A stretch of 64,000 bases of DNA from Catonella massiliensis (GTDB lineage Bacteria > Bacillota > Clostridia > Lachnospirales > Lachnospiraceae): positions 434,001 through 498,000 of the forward strand of contig NZ_JAEPRJ010000001.1 of assembly GCF_016651435.1 (NCBI RefSeq), given 5' to 3'. This document shows, one piece after another, positions 1 to 8,546 of the stretch (position 1 is the first letter of the stretch; each line of letters begins with the position of its first letter). The notes under the pieces are model-generated. The model saw only the letters and a list, made by a program, of their open reading frames with translations, searched no databases and was not told the origin of the DNA. Position numbers and translations under genes: made by a program.

Positions 1-2
1 AT

Positions 3-77
3 AGAATAATAAATTCTAAGCGAGCGCGTTAGGCGAAGCGAAGCGGATGCCGGAGCGAGTCTGAAATTTATTATTCT
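3..77. repeat. 75-bp junction element, copy 1
   Basis: Starts with agaataataaatt and ends with the exact inverse, aatttattattct; the middle is GC-rich and contains gcgaagcgaagcgg. It marks the left end of unit 1. The right arm with its flanking gtgactagg motif recurs in decayed form about 150-215. Confidence 0.9.
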
Positions 78-447
78 AGGCGTGACTAGGTTGGCAAACA
101 TGAAAATCATTGTACAAAGTGAAAGTATCATAGGTAATGAAGATGTGTAACAAGTTTGAAATTTACTACTCTAAGTGTGACTAGGATGGCAAATTAAAAA
201 TCATCATTCAAAGTGCGGCTAGGATGGCATCTAAAAACAATAAGCAAGCGTATCCAAGAAATCAAAAAATCCCATAAAACAAATAATCTAAGCCATACCG
301 TGTCTATGACAGTATCAAGCATAGAAAGAAAACCTGTATTATGGGATATAAAAGCAAATACAAAAGCAGTAACAGCACTCTTTAAAAACTGAAAATAAAG
401 AAAACCAATAGCTTACCACAACATAAGCCAACCAAGTCTTCCCGGTC
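78..447. other. Non-coding block downstream of Rpn gene 1
   Basis: No gene is supported here. It holds two or three imperfect copies of a segment built on gtgactaggatggca and attcaaagtg, a nested inverted repeat (269-347), and one 12-bp unit aaaagcaaatac near 353. Equivalent blocks lie at 2046-2405, 4111-4472, 6049-6493, 8058-8321 and 9908-10175. No clear intrinsic terminator for the Rpn gene was found. Confidence 0.6.
269..347. other. Nested inverted repeat, possible structured RNA (unit 1)
   Basis: An outer pair ATCCCATAA / TTATGGGAT encloses an inner hairpin TCTATG-N11-CATAGA (303-325). The equivalent region of units 3, 4 and 5 has a different inner pair, CTTCG-N12-CGAAG, at the same place, so pairing is kept while the sequence changes. 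The strand of any RNA is unknown, and it could equally be a recombination or protein-binding site. Confidence 0.4.
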
Positions 448-648
448 TTATTCCTGTAAGGCTATAATTACATCCTCAGAAAGCCCGGTATACCTCATTA
501 TAAGTTCGGTAGGAAGGCCTTCTTCAATCATTGTCTTTGCAATCATTTTAGCACCTTCCTCTCTGCCACGTTTCTCACCACGTTTCTCACCACGTTTCTC
601 CCCTATCTCTTCACTTTCTTGCATCCATTTCTGTAAAGTTGCATCCAT
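448..648 (-). CDS. Candidate internal product RpnS-like, 66 residues (copy 1)
   Basis: In-frame ATG at codon 206 of copy 1, preceded by GGAGGT (658-663) at 9 nt spacing. It would give the four-residue-repeat helix plus the C-terminal tail alone. In characterised Rpn systems this C-terminal protein (RpnS) is made separately and blocks the toxic full-length protein. Seen: a ribosome site and start. Inferred: separate translation and antitoxin role. Confidence 0.55.
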   Translation of the reverse strand: MDATLQKWMQESEEIGEKRGEKRGEKRGREEGAKMIAKTMIEEGLPTELIMRYTGLSEDVIIALQE

Positions 649-1263
649 CTTTACGGTACCTCCTTCATCCTTTTTAAACCTAGCCTTGATTTCACTGGTA
701 ACCGGGAAATCGGCTTCATCATAAACATCATTATTAGTAAACACTTTCATTAGCTTTGCAAGCTTTGAGCCGTCATCCACAGCTGCATTTACGTATATTT
801 CAGTAAGACCGTCATCTATTATCTGATCAGTTTCCACAACAACCTTCTTTACATGGTAGAGCGGAAGATTACCCTTAAATAAATCAAAGGCTGATATAAA
901 TATAATACAGATATCAGGTACAAATTCAAACTGTTTTCCGGTCTCTGTTACATTGGCAGTCAACACCGAAGCATTGTAACGCACTCTCTTTAGATGGTTG
1001 TCATCATTCGCTTTTTGGACTTCGATATTGATATAACGTCCATCTCCGGTGATACATTTGGCATCCAATACTACAGAGCGCCCCTGCAGATTCTTAATGT
1101 CAAACTGCTGCATGTTATCAGTAACAACAAGTTTGTAATCATCCAAGATAACTCTCAGGATTTCTTCGCAGAACTCCTTATGTTCAGCCATCTTACGAAA
1201 CATAAGGTCATCAATTGGGTTTAAGCCCCTTAAATACTCATCACGTTCTTTCTTTGTTGGCAT
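448..1263 (-). CDS. Rpn family recombination-promoting nuclease/putative transposase (copy 1, type A)
   Basis: 271-residue member of the Rpn/PDDEXK_2 family, whose characterised relatives are Mg-dependent DNA nucleases that raise RecA-independent recombination and act as toxins or antiphage proteins. The N-terminal part has the family block NPIDDLMFRKMAEHKEF (15-31). The PD-(D/E)XK core is D67 (LDAK) and E81-V-Q83, followed by KRVRYNAS (92-99). From about residue 220 there are four four-residue units (GEKR x3, GREE), then the usual C-terminal tail ending in TGLSEDVIIALQE. The ATG has only AAAGGA at 4 nt spacing, weaker than the internal site at codon 206. N-terminal half matches copies 5 and 6; C-terminal end matches copy 4. 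Confidence 0.9.
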   Translation of the reverse strand: MPTKKERDEYLRGLNPIDDLMFRKMAEHKEFCEEILRVILDDYKLVVTDNMQQFDIKNLQGRSVVLDAKCITGDGRYINIEVQKANDDNHLKRVRYNASVLTANVTETGKQFEFVPDICIIFISAFDLFKGNLPLYHVKKVVVETDQIIDDGLTEIYVNAAVDDGSKLAKLMKVFTNNDVYDEADFPVTSEIKARFKKDEGGTVKMDATLQKWMQESEEIGEKRGEKRGEKRGREEGAKMIAKTMIEEGLPTELIMRYTGLSEDVIIALQE

Positions 1264-1287
1264 ATAGTCCTTTCTTTCATTGGGTTT

Positions 1288-1315
1288 GCTATAATGCCCT
1301 TAAAGACATTATAGC
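1288..1315 (-). promoter_or_regulatory. Inverted repeat with -10-like box upstream of Rpn gene 1
   Basis: GCTATAATG-N10-CATTATAGC, perfect 9-bp arms, about 25 nt from the ATG. Read on the minus strand the distal arm contains TATAAT, so it could be a promoter overlapped by an operator, or a hairpin in the leader. The same repeat lies at 3400-3427, 5325-5352 and 7346-7373 (these last two with one T to C change), 9186-9213 and 11051-11078. The -35 match is poor (TTTAAT). Confidence 0.5.
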
Positions 1316-1428
1316 AGATGAAGTTAAAATATTAAATAGATTTTCCTGCTAAGTAAGACTTAGATACCCAGGATACGCTAAAGTCAAAGGTAGTTACAAT
1401 AATCAGAACTGCTTAATGTTAGATATCG

Positions 1429-1560
1429 GAGAACAGAACACTATTCGCAGCGGTTATTTAGGGAGAACAGAACACTCTTTGCAGTGATTATTAAAGAGAA
1501 CTTAGTACTCATTGTAGTGATTATTAGGAAGAACTGAACACTTTTTGCAATGATTATCAG
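1429..1560. repeat. Four tandem copies of a 33-34 bp repeat
   Basis: Copies begin near 1429, 1463, 1496 and 1529, with the pattern gagaacagaacact then ttgcagtgattatt. Units 2-6 have only two copies at the matching place, so the number varies between units. Confidence 0.75.
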
Positions 1561-1654
1561 TGTGAAAAGATAGCAATCAGTAAAGACAGACATCGAACTC
1601 CATATCACATATAATCACATATTGAATACATATATCACGCAAATCATAATAGCT

Positions 1655-1718
1655 AAGAAATACAGCTTGGTAACTAAGAAATGCTGCTTAGCGACTCGAG
1701 AAATACTACTTAGTGACT
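1655..1718. repeat. Three tandem copies of a 21-bp repeat
   Basis: Copies at 1655-1675, 1676-1696 and 1698-1718, pattern aagaaatactgcttagtgact. Present in all six upstream blocks with three copies each. Confidence 0.7.
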
Positions 1719-1970
1719 ATTGTAACTCACCCCGACAATAAGTATTATATATGAAATCCAAACAAAAAACAACGGCAAAGTGCACAAAGATTTAAAGAAA
1801 AAGTGTACAAAATAACCAAAAAATCAAGCGAAAAACACTTGTAAAGCAAAAAGAAGGGAGCTCCTAGTCAGCAGGCATCGAAAATGAAGTGTAAAACTTA
1901 CTGTTTCGGGAATAATTTCGAATCTAAATGCAGTATTATGCGATACTCATTATTAGGAATTAATCAGCAT

Positions 1971-2045
1971 AGAATAATAAATTCTAAGCGAGCGCGTTAG
2001 GCGAAGCGAAGCGGATGCCGGAGCGAGTCTGAAATTTATTATTCT
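1971..2045. repeat. 75-bp junction element, copy 2
   Basis: Same ends and length as copy 1; boundary between units 1 and 2. Confidence 0.9.
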
Positions 2046-2405
2046 AGGCGTGACTAGGATGAGAAACTTGAAAAACATTATTCAAAGTGAAAGTATCATA
2101 GGTAATGAAGATGTGTAACAAGTTTGAAATTTACTACTCTAAGTGTGACTAGGGTAGCAAATTAAAAATCATCATTCAAAGTGCGGCTAGGATGGCATCC
2201 AAAAACAATAAGCAAGCGTATCCAAGAAATCAAAAAATCCCATAAAACAAATAATCTAAGCCATACCGTGTCTATGACAGTATCAAGCATAAAAAGAAAA
2301 CCTGCATTATGGGATATAAAAGTGAACACAAAAACTGTAATAACACTCTTTTAAAACTGATAAAAAGTAAACTAATAGCCTACCATAACATAAGCAACCC
2401 CAGCC

Positions 2406-2525
2406 TTAGTCCTGTAAAGCGACAACAACATCTTCAGAAAGCCCTATATACCTAATATGGTAGAGAGGAAGTCCTTCATCAAATATATCAAACTTCGATA
2501 TAAATACAATGCAGACATACTGTAT
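2406..2525 (-). pseudogene. Rpn gene remnant with internal deletion
   Basis: The minus strand reads FIQYVCIVFISKFDIFDEG, then LPLYHI fused directly to RYIGLSEDVVVALQD and a stop. The first part matches about residues 114-137 of copies 2-4, and the second part matches the last 15 residues. About 120 codons between them are missing, and a TGA lies just upstream. It sits immediately downstream of intact copy 2. This is the scar of a deleted seventh copy or of an aborted recombination between copies. Confidence 0.8.
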
Positions 2526-2535
2526 GAATCAAAGA

Positions 2536-2760
2536 TTAGCCCTGTAAAGCCAAAACTACATCTTCAGATAGCCCAGTATATTTCATCACAAGCTCAGCAG
2601 AAAGCCCCTCTTTAATCATCGTTTTGGCAATATTTTTTGCACCTTCTTCCCTGCCTTCTTCCCTACCTACTTCTATACCTTGTTCTCTACCACGCTTCTC
2701 ACCTAGTAATTCACTTTCTCTCTTTTCATCGCTAATAAGCTTCTCAATGATTTCGTTCAT
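2536..2760 (-). CDS. Candidate internal product RpnS-like, 74 residues (copy 2)
   Basis: ATG at codon 206 preceded by GGAGGT (2770-2775) at 9 nt. The surrounding codons differ from type A copies (NRT-MNEIIEKL instead of TVK-MDATLQKW), yet site, spacing and codon position are identical. This argues for selection on the internal start. Confidence 0.55.
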   Translation of the reverse strand: MNEIIEKLISDEKRESELLGEKRGREQGIEVGREEGREEGAKNIAKTMIKEGLSAELVMKYTGLSEDVVLALQG

Positions 2761-3375
2761 AGTTCTATTACCTCCTTCGCTAGACTTTAATATTGACTTC
2801 AGTTCACTAGTTACTGGGAAATCATCACTGTTGTAAGCATCATTCTCAGTAAATAGCTTCATTAGCCTTGCAGGCTTAGAACCATCATAATTTACGGTAT
2901 TTACAAATATCTCAGTAAGACCATCCTCTATCACCTGCCCGGTCTCCCTAACCACCTTGTCTATATGGTAGAGAGGAAGTCCTCCATCAAATATATCAAA
3001 CTTCGATATAAACACAATACACACATCAGGTATGAAATCAAATCTTTTACCTGTTTCAGATACGTTTGTTGTCAATATAGCAGCATTGTAACGAGCTCTC
3101 TTTAGATGATTATCGTCATCGGCCTTCTGAACCTCGATATTAATCTGCCGTCCATCACCTGTTACACACTTAGCGTCTAGCACCACAGAACGGCCACTTA
3201 GGTTCTTCCCCTGCCACTGAGATATCGCCTCTATGACAGTAAGCCCCTCATCTTCAAGAATAACTTTTAAAATCTCTTCGCAGAACTCCTTGTGTTCGGC
3301 CATCTTGCAAAACATCAAATCATCAATGGGATTCAGTAGCTTTGCGTACTTTTCAAATTTCTTATCAGTCGGCAT
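2536..3375 (-). CDS. Rpn family nuclease (copy 2, type B)
   Basis: 279 residues. The N-terminal half is the second type in the array (EKYAKLLNPIDDLMFCKM; then LTVIEAISQWQGKNLSGRS), shared with copies 3 and 4. The nuclease core residues LDAK and IEVQ are intact and are followed by KRARYNA. The C-terminal helix has five four-residue units (GEKR, GREQ, GIEV, GREE, GREE) and a tail ending SEDVVLALQG. The start is the ATG next to the conserved CCTTTC-box leader shared by all copies. A truncated copy lies directly downstream. Function as in the Rpn family: DNA nuclease with likely toxic or defence activity (inference for this copy). Confidence 0.9.
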   Translation of the reverse strand: MPTDKKFEKYAKLLNPIDDLMFCKMAEHKEFCEEILKVILEDEGLTVIEAISQWQGKNLSGRSVVLDAKCVTGDGRQINIEVQKADDDNHLKRARYNAAILTTNVSETGKRFDFIPDVCIVFISKFDIFDGGLPLYHIDKVVRETGQVIEDGLTEIFVNTVNYDGSKPARLMKLFTENDAYNSDDFPVTSELKSILKSSEGGNRTMNEIIEKLISDEKRESELLGEKRGREQGIEVGREEGREEGAKNIAKTMIKEGLSAELVMKYTGLSEDVVLALQG

Positions 3376-4035
3376 ATAGTCCTTTCTTTCATTGGGTTTG
3401 CTATAATGCCCTTAAAGACATTATAGCAGATGAAGTTAAAATATTAAATAGATTTTCCTGCTAAGTAAGACTTAGATACCCAGGATACGCTAAAGTCAAA
3501 GGTGGTTACAATAATCAGAACTGCTTAATGTTAGATATCGGAGAACAGAACACTATTCGCAGCGGTTATTTAGGGAGAACAGAACACTCTTTGCAGTGAT
3601 TATCAGTGTGAAAATATAGCAATCAGTAAAGACAGACATCGAACTCCATACCACATATAATCAGATATAAAATCCATATCACATATTGAATACATATATC
3701 ACGCAAATCATAATAGCTAAGAAATACTGCTTGGTGACTAAGAAATGCTGCTTAGCGACTCGAGAAATACTACTTAGTGACTATTGTAACTCACCCCGAC
3801 AAGAAGTATTATATATGAAATCCAAATAAAAAACAACGGCAAAGTGCACAAAGTTTCAAAGAAAAAGTGTACAAAATAACCAAAAAATCAAGCAAAGAAC
3901 ACATGTAAGGGTAAAAGAAGGGAGCTCCTAGTCAGCCAGGCATCGAAAATGAAGTGTAAAACTTACTGTTTCGGGAATAATTTCGAATCTAAATGCAGTA
4001 TTATGCGATACTCATTATTAGGAATTAATCAGCAT

Positions 4036-4110
4036 AGAATAATAAATTCTAAGCGAGCGCGTTAGGCGAAGCGAAGCGGATGCCGGAGCGAGTCTGAAAT
4101 TTATTATTCT
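4036..4110. repeat. 75-bp junction element, copy 3
   Basis: Same ends and length as copy 1; boundary between units 2 and 3. Confidence 0.9.
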
Positions 4111-4472
4111 AGGCGTGACTGGGATGAGAAACTTGAAAATCATCATTCAAAGTGAAAGTATAAGAGGCAATTAAGCAGATAACGGGGCGAGCCTGAAATT
4201 TATTATTCTATACGTGACTAAGGCGACAACCTAACCCCATTACGCAAAACGAACCTAAGATGACATTTCTAAAAATAAGCAAGAGTATCCAGTCAATAGA
4301 AAAAATCCCATAAAACAAACAATCTAATCCATACTTCGACAGAACCATGCCGAAGAATAAAAAGAAAATCTGCATTATGGAATTAATAACAACACACAAT
4401 TGTAACAACCCCTTATAAGCGACCACTAATATCGCATATAAGATATTACCAGAAACTGATATGGTGTGAACA

Positions 4473-4685
4473 TTAGCCCTGCAAAGCAGCAACAGCCTCC
4501 TCAGAAAGCCCGGTATACCTCATTATAAGTTCAGTAGGAAGTCCTTCTTCAATCATTGTCTTTGCAATAATTTTAGCACCTTCCTTTTTACCGAGCATAA
4601 TACCTTCCTCTCTACCGCGTTTCTCGCCGCGTTTCTCACTTTCCCTCTTTTCATCACTAATTAGCTTCTCAAGGATTTCATTCAT
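4473..4685 (-). CDS. Candidate internal product RpnS-like, 70 residues (copy 3)
   Basis: ATG at codon 206 preceded by GGAGGT (4695-4700) at 9 nt spacing; reads MNEILEKLISDEK onward to the gene's stop. Antitoxin role inferred from Rpn systems. Confidence 0.55.
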   Translation of the reverse strand: MNEILEKLISDEKRESEKRGEKRGREEGIMLGKKEGAKIIAKTMIEEGLPTELIMRYTGLSEEAVAALQG

Positions 4686-5300
4686 AGCCCTACTACCTCC
4701 TTCACTTGACTTCAATATGGATTTAAGTTCACTAGTTATAGGAAACTCATCATTACTATAAGCATCATTCTCGGTAAATAACTTCATTAGCCTTGCTGGC
4801 TTAGAGCCATCATAATTAATAGTATTTACAAATATCTCAGTAAGACCATCCTCTATAACCTGACCGGTTTCCCTAACCACCTTGTCTATGTGGTAGAGAG
4901 GAAGTCCTCCATCAAATATATCAAACTTCGATATAAACACAATGCAGACATCAGGTATGAACTCAAACTTTTTACCTGTTTCAGATATATTCGTAGTCAA
5001 TACAGCAGCATTGTAGCGAGCTCTCTTTAGATGATTATCATCATCTGCCTTTTGAACCTCAATATTAATCTGCCTTCCATCACCTGTTACACATTTAGCG
5101 TCTAGCACAACAGAACGCCCGGTTAGATTCTTTCCCTGCCACTGAGGTATCGCCTCTATGACGGTAAGCCCATCATCTTCAAGAATAACTCTTAAAATCT
5201 CTTCGCAGAACTCCTTATGTTCTGCCATCTTGCAAAACATCAAATCATCAATGGGATTCAGCAGCTTTGCATACTTTTCAAAATTCTTTTTTGCAGGCAT
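4473..5300 (-). CDS. Rpn family nuclease (copy 3, type B)
   Basis: 275 residues, almost identical to copy 4 over the nuclease domain (LDAKCVTGDGRQINIEVQ core). It differs from copy 4 at the C-terminal end: this one finishes SEEAVAALQG, as copies 5 and 6 do (copy 6 ends ALHG), whereas copy 4 finishes SEDVIIALQE as copy 1 does. The helix carries GEKR, GREE, GIML, GKKE. The different pairing of similar bodies with different ends is the clearest sign of recombination among the copies. Regulation is probably by the inverted repeat at 5325-5352, in which one arm base has changed. Confidence 0.9.
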   Translation of the reverse strand: MPAKKNFEKYAKLLNPIDDLMFCKMAEHKEFCEEILRVILEDDGLTVIEAIPQWQGKNLTGRSVVLDAKCVTGDGRQINIEVQKADDDNHLKRARYNAAVLTTNISETGKKFEFIPDVCIVFISKFDIFDGGLPLYHIDKVVRETGQVIEDGLTEIFVNTINYDGSKPARLMKLFTENDAYSNDEFPITSELKSILKSSEGGSRAMNEILEKLISDEKRESEKRGEKRGREEGIMLGKKEGAKIIAKTMIEEGLPTELIMRYTGLSEEAVAALQG

Positions 5301-5973
5301 ATAGTCCTTTCTTTCATTGGGTTTGCTACAATGCCCTTAAGGACATTATAGCAGATGAAGTTAAAATATTAAATAGATTTTCCTGCTAAGTAAGACTTAG
5401 ATACTCAGGATACGCTAAAGTCAAAGGTGGTTACAATAATCAGAACTGCTTAATGTTAGATATCGGAGAACTGAATACTATTTGCAGCGGTTATTTAGGG
5501 AGAACAGAACACTCTTTGCAGTGATTATTAGTATGAAAAGATAACAATCAGTAAAGACAGACATCGAACACCATATCACATATAATCAGATATAAAACCC
5601 ATATCACATATAATCAGATATACAATACATGTTTCACGTAAATCATAATAGCTAAGAAATACTGCTTGGTGACTAAGAAATGCTGCTCAGCGACTCGAGA
5701 AATACTACTTAGTGACTATTGTAACTCACCCCGACAATAAGTATTATATATGAAATCCAAACAAAAAACAACGGCAAAGTGCACAAAGATTTAAAGAAAA
5801 AGTGTACAAAATAACCAAAAAAAATCAAGCGAAGAACACTTGTAAGGGTAAAAGAAGGGAGCTCCTAGTCAGCCAGGCAACTGAATATAAGCACTAAATG
5901 AAAGGAAATCAAGGGTAATCTCAAATCTAAAAGAAGCCTTGTGTGAGACCTAACTTTAGAATTCACACAGCAT

Positions 5974-6048
5974 AGAATAATAAATTCTAAGCGAGCGCGT
6001 TAGGCGAAGCGAAGCGGATGCCGTAGCGAGTCTGAAATTTATTATTCT
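5974..6048. repeat. 75-bp junction element, copy 4
   Basis: Same ends; one internal change (ccgtagcg for ccggagcg). A second, partial copy of its right arm lies at about 6127-6155, followed by the gtgactagg segment. Confidence 0.9.
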
Positions 6049-6242
6049 AGGCGTGACTAGGATAGCAAACATAAAATTATTGTACAAAGTGAAAGTATCA
6101 GAGGTAATGAAGCAGATAGCGTGAAGAGTCTGAAATTTATTATTCTAAGCGTGACTAGGATGGCAAATTTAAAATCATTATTCAAAGTGCGGCTAGGATG
6201 GCATCCAAAAACAATAAGCAAGCGTATCCAAGAAATCAAAAA

Positions 6243-6321
6243 ATCCCATAAAACAAATAATCTAATCCATACTTCGACAGAACCATGCCGAAGAATAAAA
6301 AGAAAATCTGCATTATGGGAT
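6243..6321. other. Nested inverted repeat, variant form (unit 4)
   Basis: Outer ATCCCATAA / TTATGGGAT as in unit 1, but the inner hairpin is CTTCG-N12-CGAAG (6272-6293). Comparison with 303-325 gives the covariation argument. Confidence 0.4.
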
Positions 6322-6323
6322 AT

Positions 6324-6407
6324 AAAAGCAAATACAAAAGCAAATACAAAAGCAAATACAAAAGCAAATACAAAAGCAAATACAAAAGCAAATACAAAAG
6401 CAAATAC
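6324..6407. repeat. Seven tandem copies of a 12-bp repeat
   Basis: The unit aaaagcaaatac is repeated seven times without change; unit 1 of the array has one copy at the same place. Probably replication slippage. The open frames across it (repeated KANT on one strand, LLLY on the other) are by-products of the repeat. Confidence 0.9.
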
Positions 6408-6493
6408 AAAAGCAGTAACAGCACTCTTTAAAAACTGAAAATAAAGAAAACCAATAGTTTACCACAACATAAGCCAACCAAGTCTTCCCGGTC

Positions 6494-6706
6494 TTATTCC
6501 TGTAAGGCTATAATTACATCCTCAGAAAGCCCGGTATACCTCATTATAAGTTCAGTAGGAAGTCCTTCTTCAATCATTGTCTTTGCAATAATTTTAGCAC
6601 CTTCCTCTTTACCGAGCATAATACCTTCCTCTCTACCGCGTTTCTCGCCGCGTTTCTCACTTTCCCTCTTTTCATCACTAATTAGCTTCTCAAGGATTTC
6701 ATTCAT
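6494..6706 (-). CDS. Candidate internal product RpnS-like, 70 residues (copy 4)
   Basis: ATG at codon 206 preceded by GGAGGT (6716-6721) at 9 nt spacing. Differs from copy 3's product mainly at the last residues, which may matter for partner specificity (inference). Confidence 0.55.
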   Translation of the reverse strand: MNEILEKLISDEKRESEKRGEKRGREEGIMLGKEEGAKIIAKTMIEEGLPTELIMRYTGLSEDVIIALQE

Positions 6707-7321
6707 AGCCCTACTACCTCCTTCACTTGACTTCAATATGGATTTAAGTTCACTAGTTATAGGAAACTCATCATTACTATAAGCATCATTCTCGGTAAAT
6801 AACTTCATTAGCCTTGCTGGCTTAGAGCCATCATAATTAACAGTATTTACAAATATCTCAGTAAGACCATCCTCTATAACCTGCCCGGTTTCCCTAACCA
6901 CCTTGTCTATGTGGTAGAGAGGAAGTCCTCCATCAAATATATCAAACTTCGATATAAACACAATACACACATCTGGTATGAACTCAAACTTTTTACCTGT
7001 TTCAGATATATTCGTAGTCAATACAGCAGCATTATAACGAGCTCTCTTTAGATGATTATCATCATCTGCCTTTTGCACCTCAATATTAATCTGCCTTCCA
7101 TCACCTGTTACACACTTAGCGTCTAGCACAACAGAACGCCCAGTTAGATTCTTTCCCTGCCACTGAGGTATCGCCTCTATGACGGTAAGCCCATCATCTT
7201 CAAGAATAACTCTTAAAATCTCTTCGCAGAACTCCTTATGTTCTGCCATCTTGCAAAACATCAAATCATCAATGGGATTCAGCAGCTTTGCATACTTTTC
7301 AAAATTCTTTTTTGCAGGCAT
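6494..7321 (-). CDS. Rpn family nuclease (copy 4, type B)
   Basis: 275 residues; body nearly identical to copy 3 with full nuclease core (LDAK, IEVQ, KRARYNA). The last residues (SEDVIIALQE) and the ~60 bp beyond the stop match copy 1, a type A gene, so the 3' part appears to have been exchanged. Helix units are GEKR, GREE, GIML, GKEE. Expected role as for the Rpn family: DNA nuclease, toxic or defensive when unrestrained. Confidence 0.9.
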   Translation of the reverse strand: MPAKKNFEKYAKLLNPIDDLMFCKMAEHKEFCEEILRVILEDDGLTVIEAIPQWQGKNLTGRSVVLDAKCVTGDGRQINIEVQKADDDNHLKRARYNAAVLTTNISETGKKFEFIPDVCIVFISKFDIFDGGLPLYHIDKVVRETGQVIEDGLTEIFVNTVNYDGSKPARLMKLFTENDAYSNDEFPITSELKSILKSSEGGSRAMNEILEKLISDEKRESEKRGEKRGREEGIMLGKEEGAKIIAKTMIEEGLPTELIMRYTGLSEDVIIALQE

Positions 7322-7982
7322 ATAGTCCTTTCTTTCATTGGGTTTGCTACAATGCCCTTAAGGACATTATAGCAGATGAAGTTAAAATATTAAATAGATT
7401 TTCCTGCTAAGTAAACTTAGATACTCAGGATACGCTAAAGTCAAAGATGGTTACAATAATCAGAACTGCTCAATGTTAGATATCGGAGAACTGAATACTA
7501 TTTGCAGCGGTTATTTAGGGAGAACAGAACACTCTTTGCAATGATTATTAGTGTGAAAAGATAGCAATCAGTAAAGACAGACATCGAACTCCATATCACA
7601 TATAATCAGATATAAAACCCATATCACATATTGAATACATATATCACGCAAATCATAATAGCTAAGAAATACTGCTTGGTGACTAAGAAATGCTGCTTAG
7701 CGACTCGAGAAATACTACTTAGTGACTATTGTAACTCATCCCGACAAGAAGTATTATATATGAAATCCAAATAAAAAACAACGGCAAAATGCACAAAGTT
7801 TCAAAGAAAAAGTGTACAAAATAACCAAAAAAATCAAGCGAAAAACACATGTAAGGGTAAAAGAAGGGAGATCCTAGTCATCAAGGCAACTGAATATAAG
7901 CACCAAATGAAAGGAAATCAAGGGTAATCTCAAATCTAAATGAAGCCTTGTGTGAGACCTAACTTTAGAATTCACACAGCAT

Positions 7983-8057
7983 AGAATAATAAATTCTAAG
8001 CGAGCGCGTTAGGCGAAGCGAAGCGGATGCCGGAGCGAGTCTGAAATTTATTATTCT
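7983..8057. repeat. 75-bp junction element, copy 5
   Basis: Same ends and length as copy 1; boundary between units 4 and 5. Confidence 0.9.
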
Positions 8058-8321
8058 AAGCGTGACTAGGGTGGCAACCTAACCCCATTACCCAAAACGA
8101 ACCTAAGATGACATTCTTAAAAATAAGCAAGAGTATCCAGACAATAGAAAAAATCCCATAAAACAAATAATCTAATCCATACTTCGACAGAACCATGCCG
8201 AAGAATAAAAAGAAAATAAGTATTATGGGATTAATAACAACACACAATTGTAACAACCCCTTATAAGCGACTCCTAATATCGCATATAAGGTATTACCAG
8301 AAGCTGATAGGGTGTGTCACA

Positions 8322-8546
8322 TTAGCCCTGCAAAGCAGCAACAGCCTCCTCAGAAAGCCCTGTCAATCTTGCAATAAATCCAAATTCAAGACCACTGGCT
8401 ATCATATCTTTGGCGATTCTAAGCTTTTCCTCGTTAGCACCTTTAATTTTACCTTCCTTTACGCCCTCCTTTCTGCCGCGTCTCTCACCACGTTTCTCGC
8501 CTATCTCTTCACTTTCTTGCATCCATTTCTGTAAAGTTGCATCCAT
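8322..8546 (-). CDS. Candidate internal product RpnS-like, 74 residues (copy 5)
   Basis: ATG at codon 206 preceded by GGAGGT (8556-8561) at 9 nt spacing. Most divergent of the six candidate C-terminal proteins. Confidence 0.55.
   Translation of the reverse strand: MDATLQKWMQESEEIGEKRGERRGRKEGVKEGKIKGANEEKLRIAKDMIASGLEFGFIARLTGLSEEAVAALQG

Larger units (their letters stand above)
1264..1970. other. Conserved non-coding block upstream of Rpn gene 1
   Basis: About 700 bp with no supported gene, repeated with high similarity at 3376-4035, 5301-5973, 7322-7982, 9162-9832 and 11028-11688. Closest to the gene is a perfect inverted repeat (1288-1315). Further out are 33-bp tandem repeats (1429-1560) and 21-bp tandem repeats (1655-1718). 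The final ~90 bp before the next element exists in two unrelated versions: one in units 1 and 2, another in units 3-6. Such a long conserved spacer is unusual for a single-gene unit. Confidence 0.7.

Noticed and set aside
1429..1560. CRISPR array
   Set aside because: The 33-bp repeats are adjacent without spacers, diverged, and have no cas genes nearby.
4208..4492. Hydrophobic minus-strand frames downstream of Rpn genes (also 6057-6239, 8056-8256)
   Set aside because: They run through the nested inverted repeat, have no ribosome site, and are not preserved across units.
6121..6438. Open frame with repeated KANT residues, and its complement with repeated LLLY
   Set aside because: Both come from the seven 12-bp repeats; no ribosome site, and other units have no matching frame.
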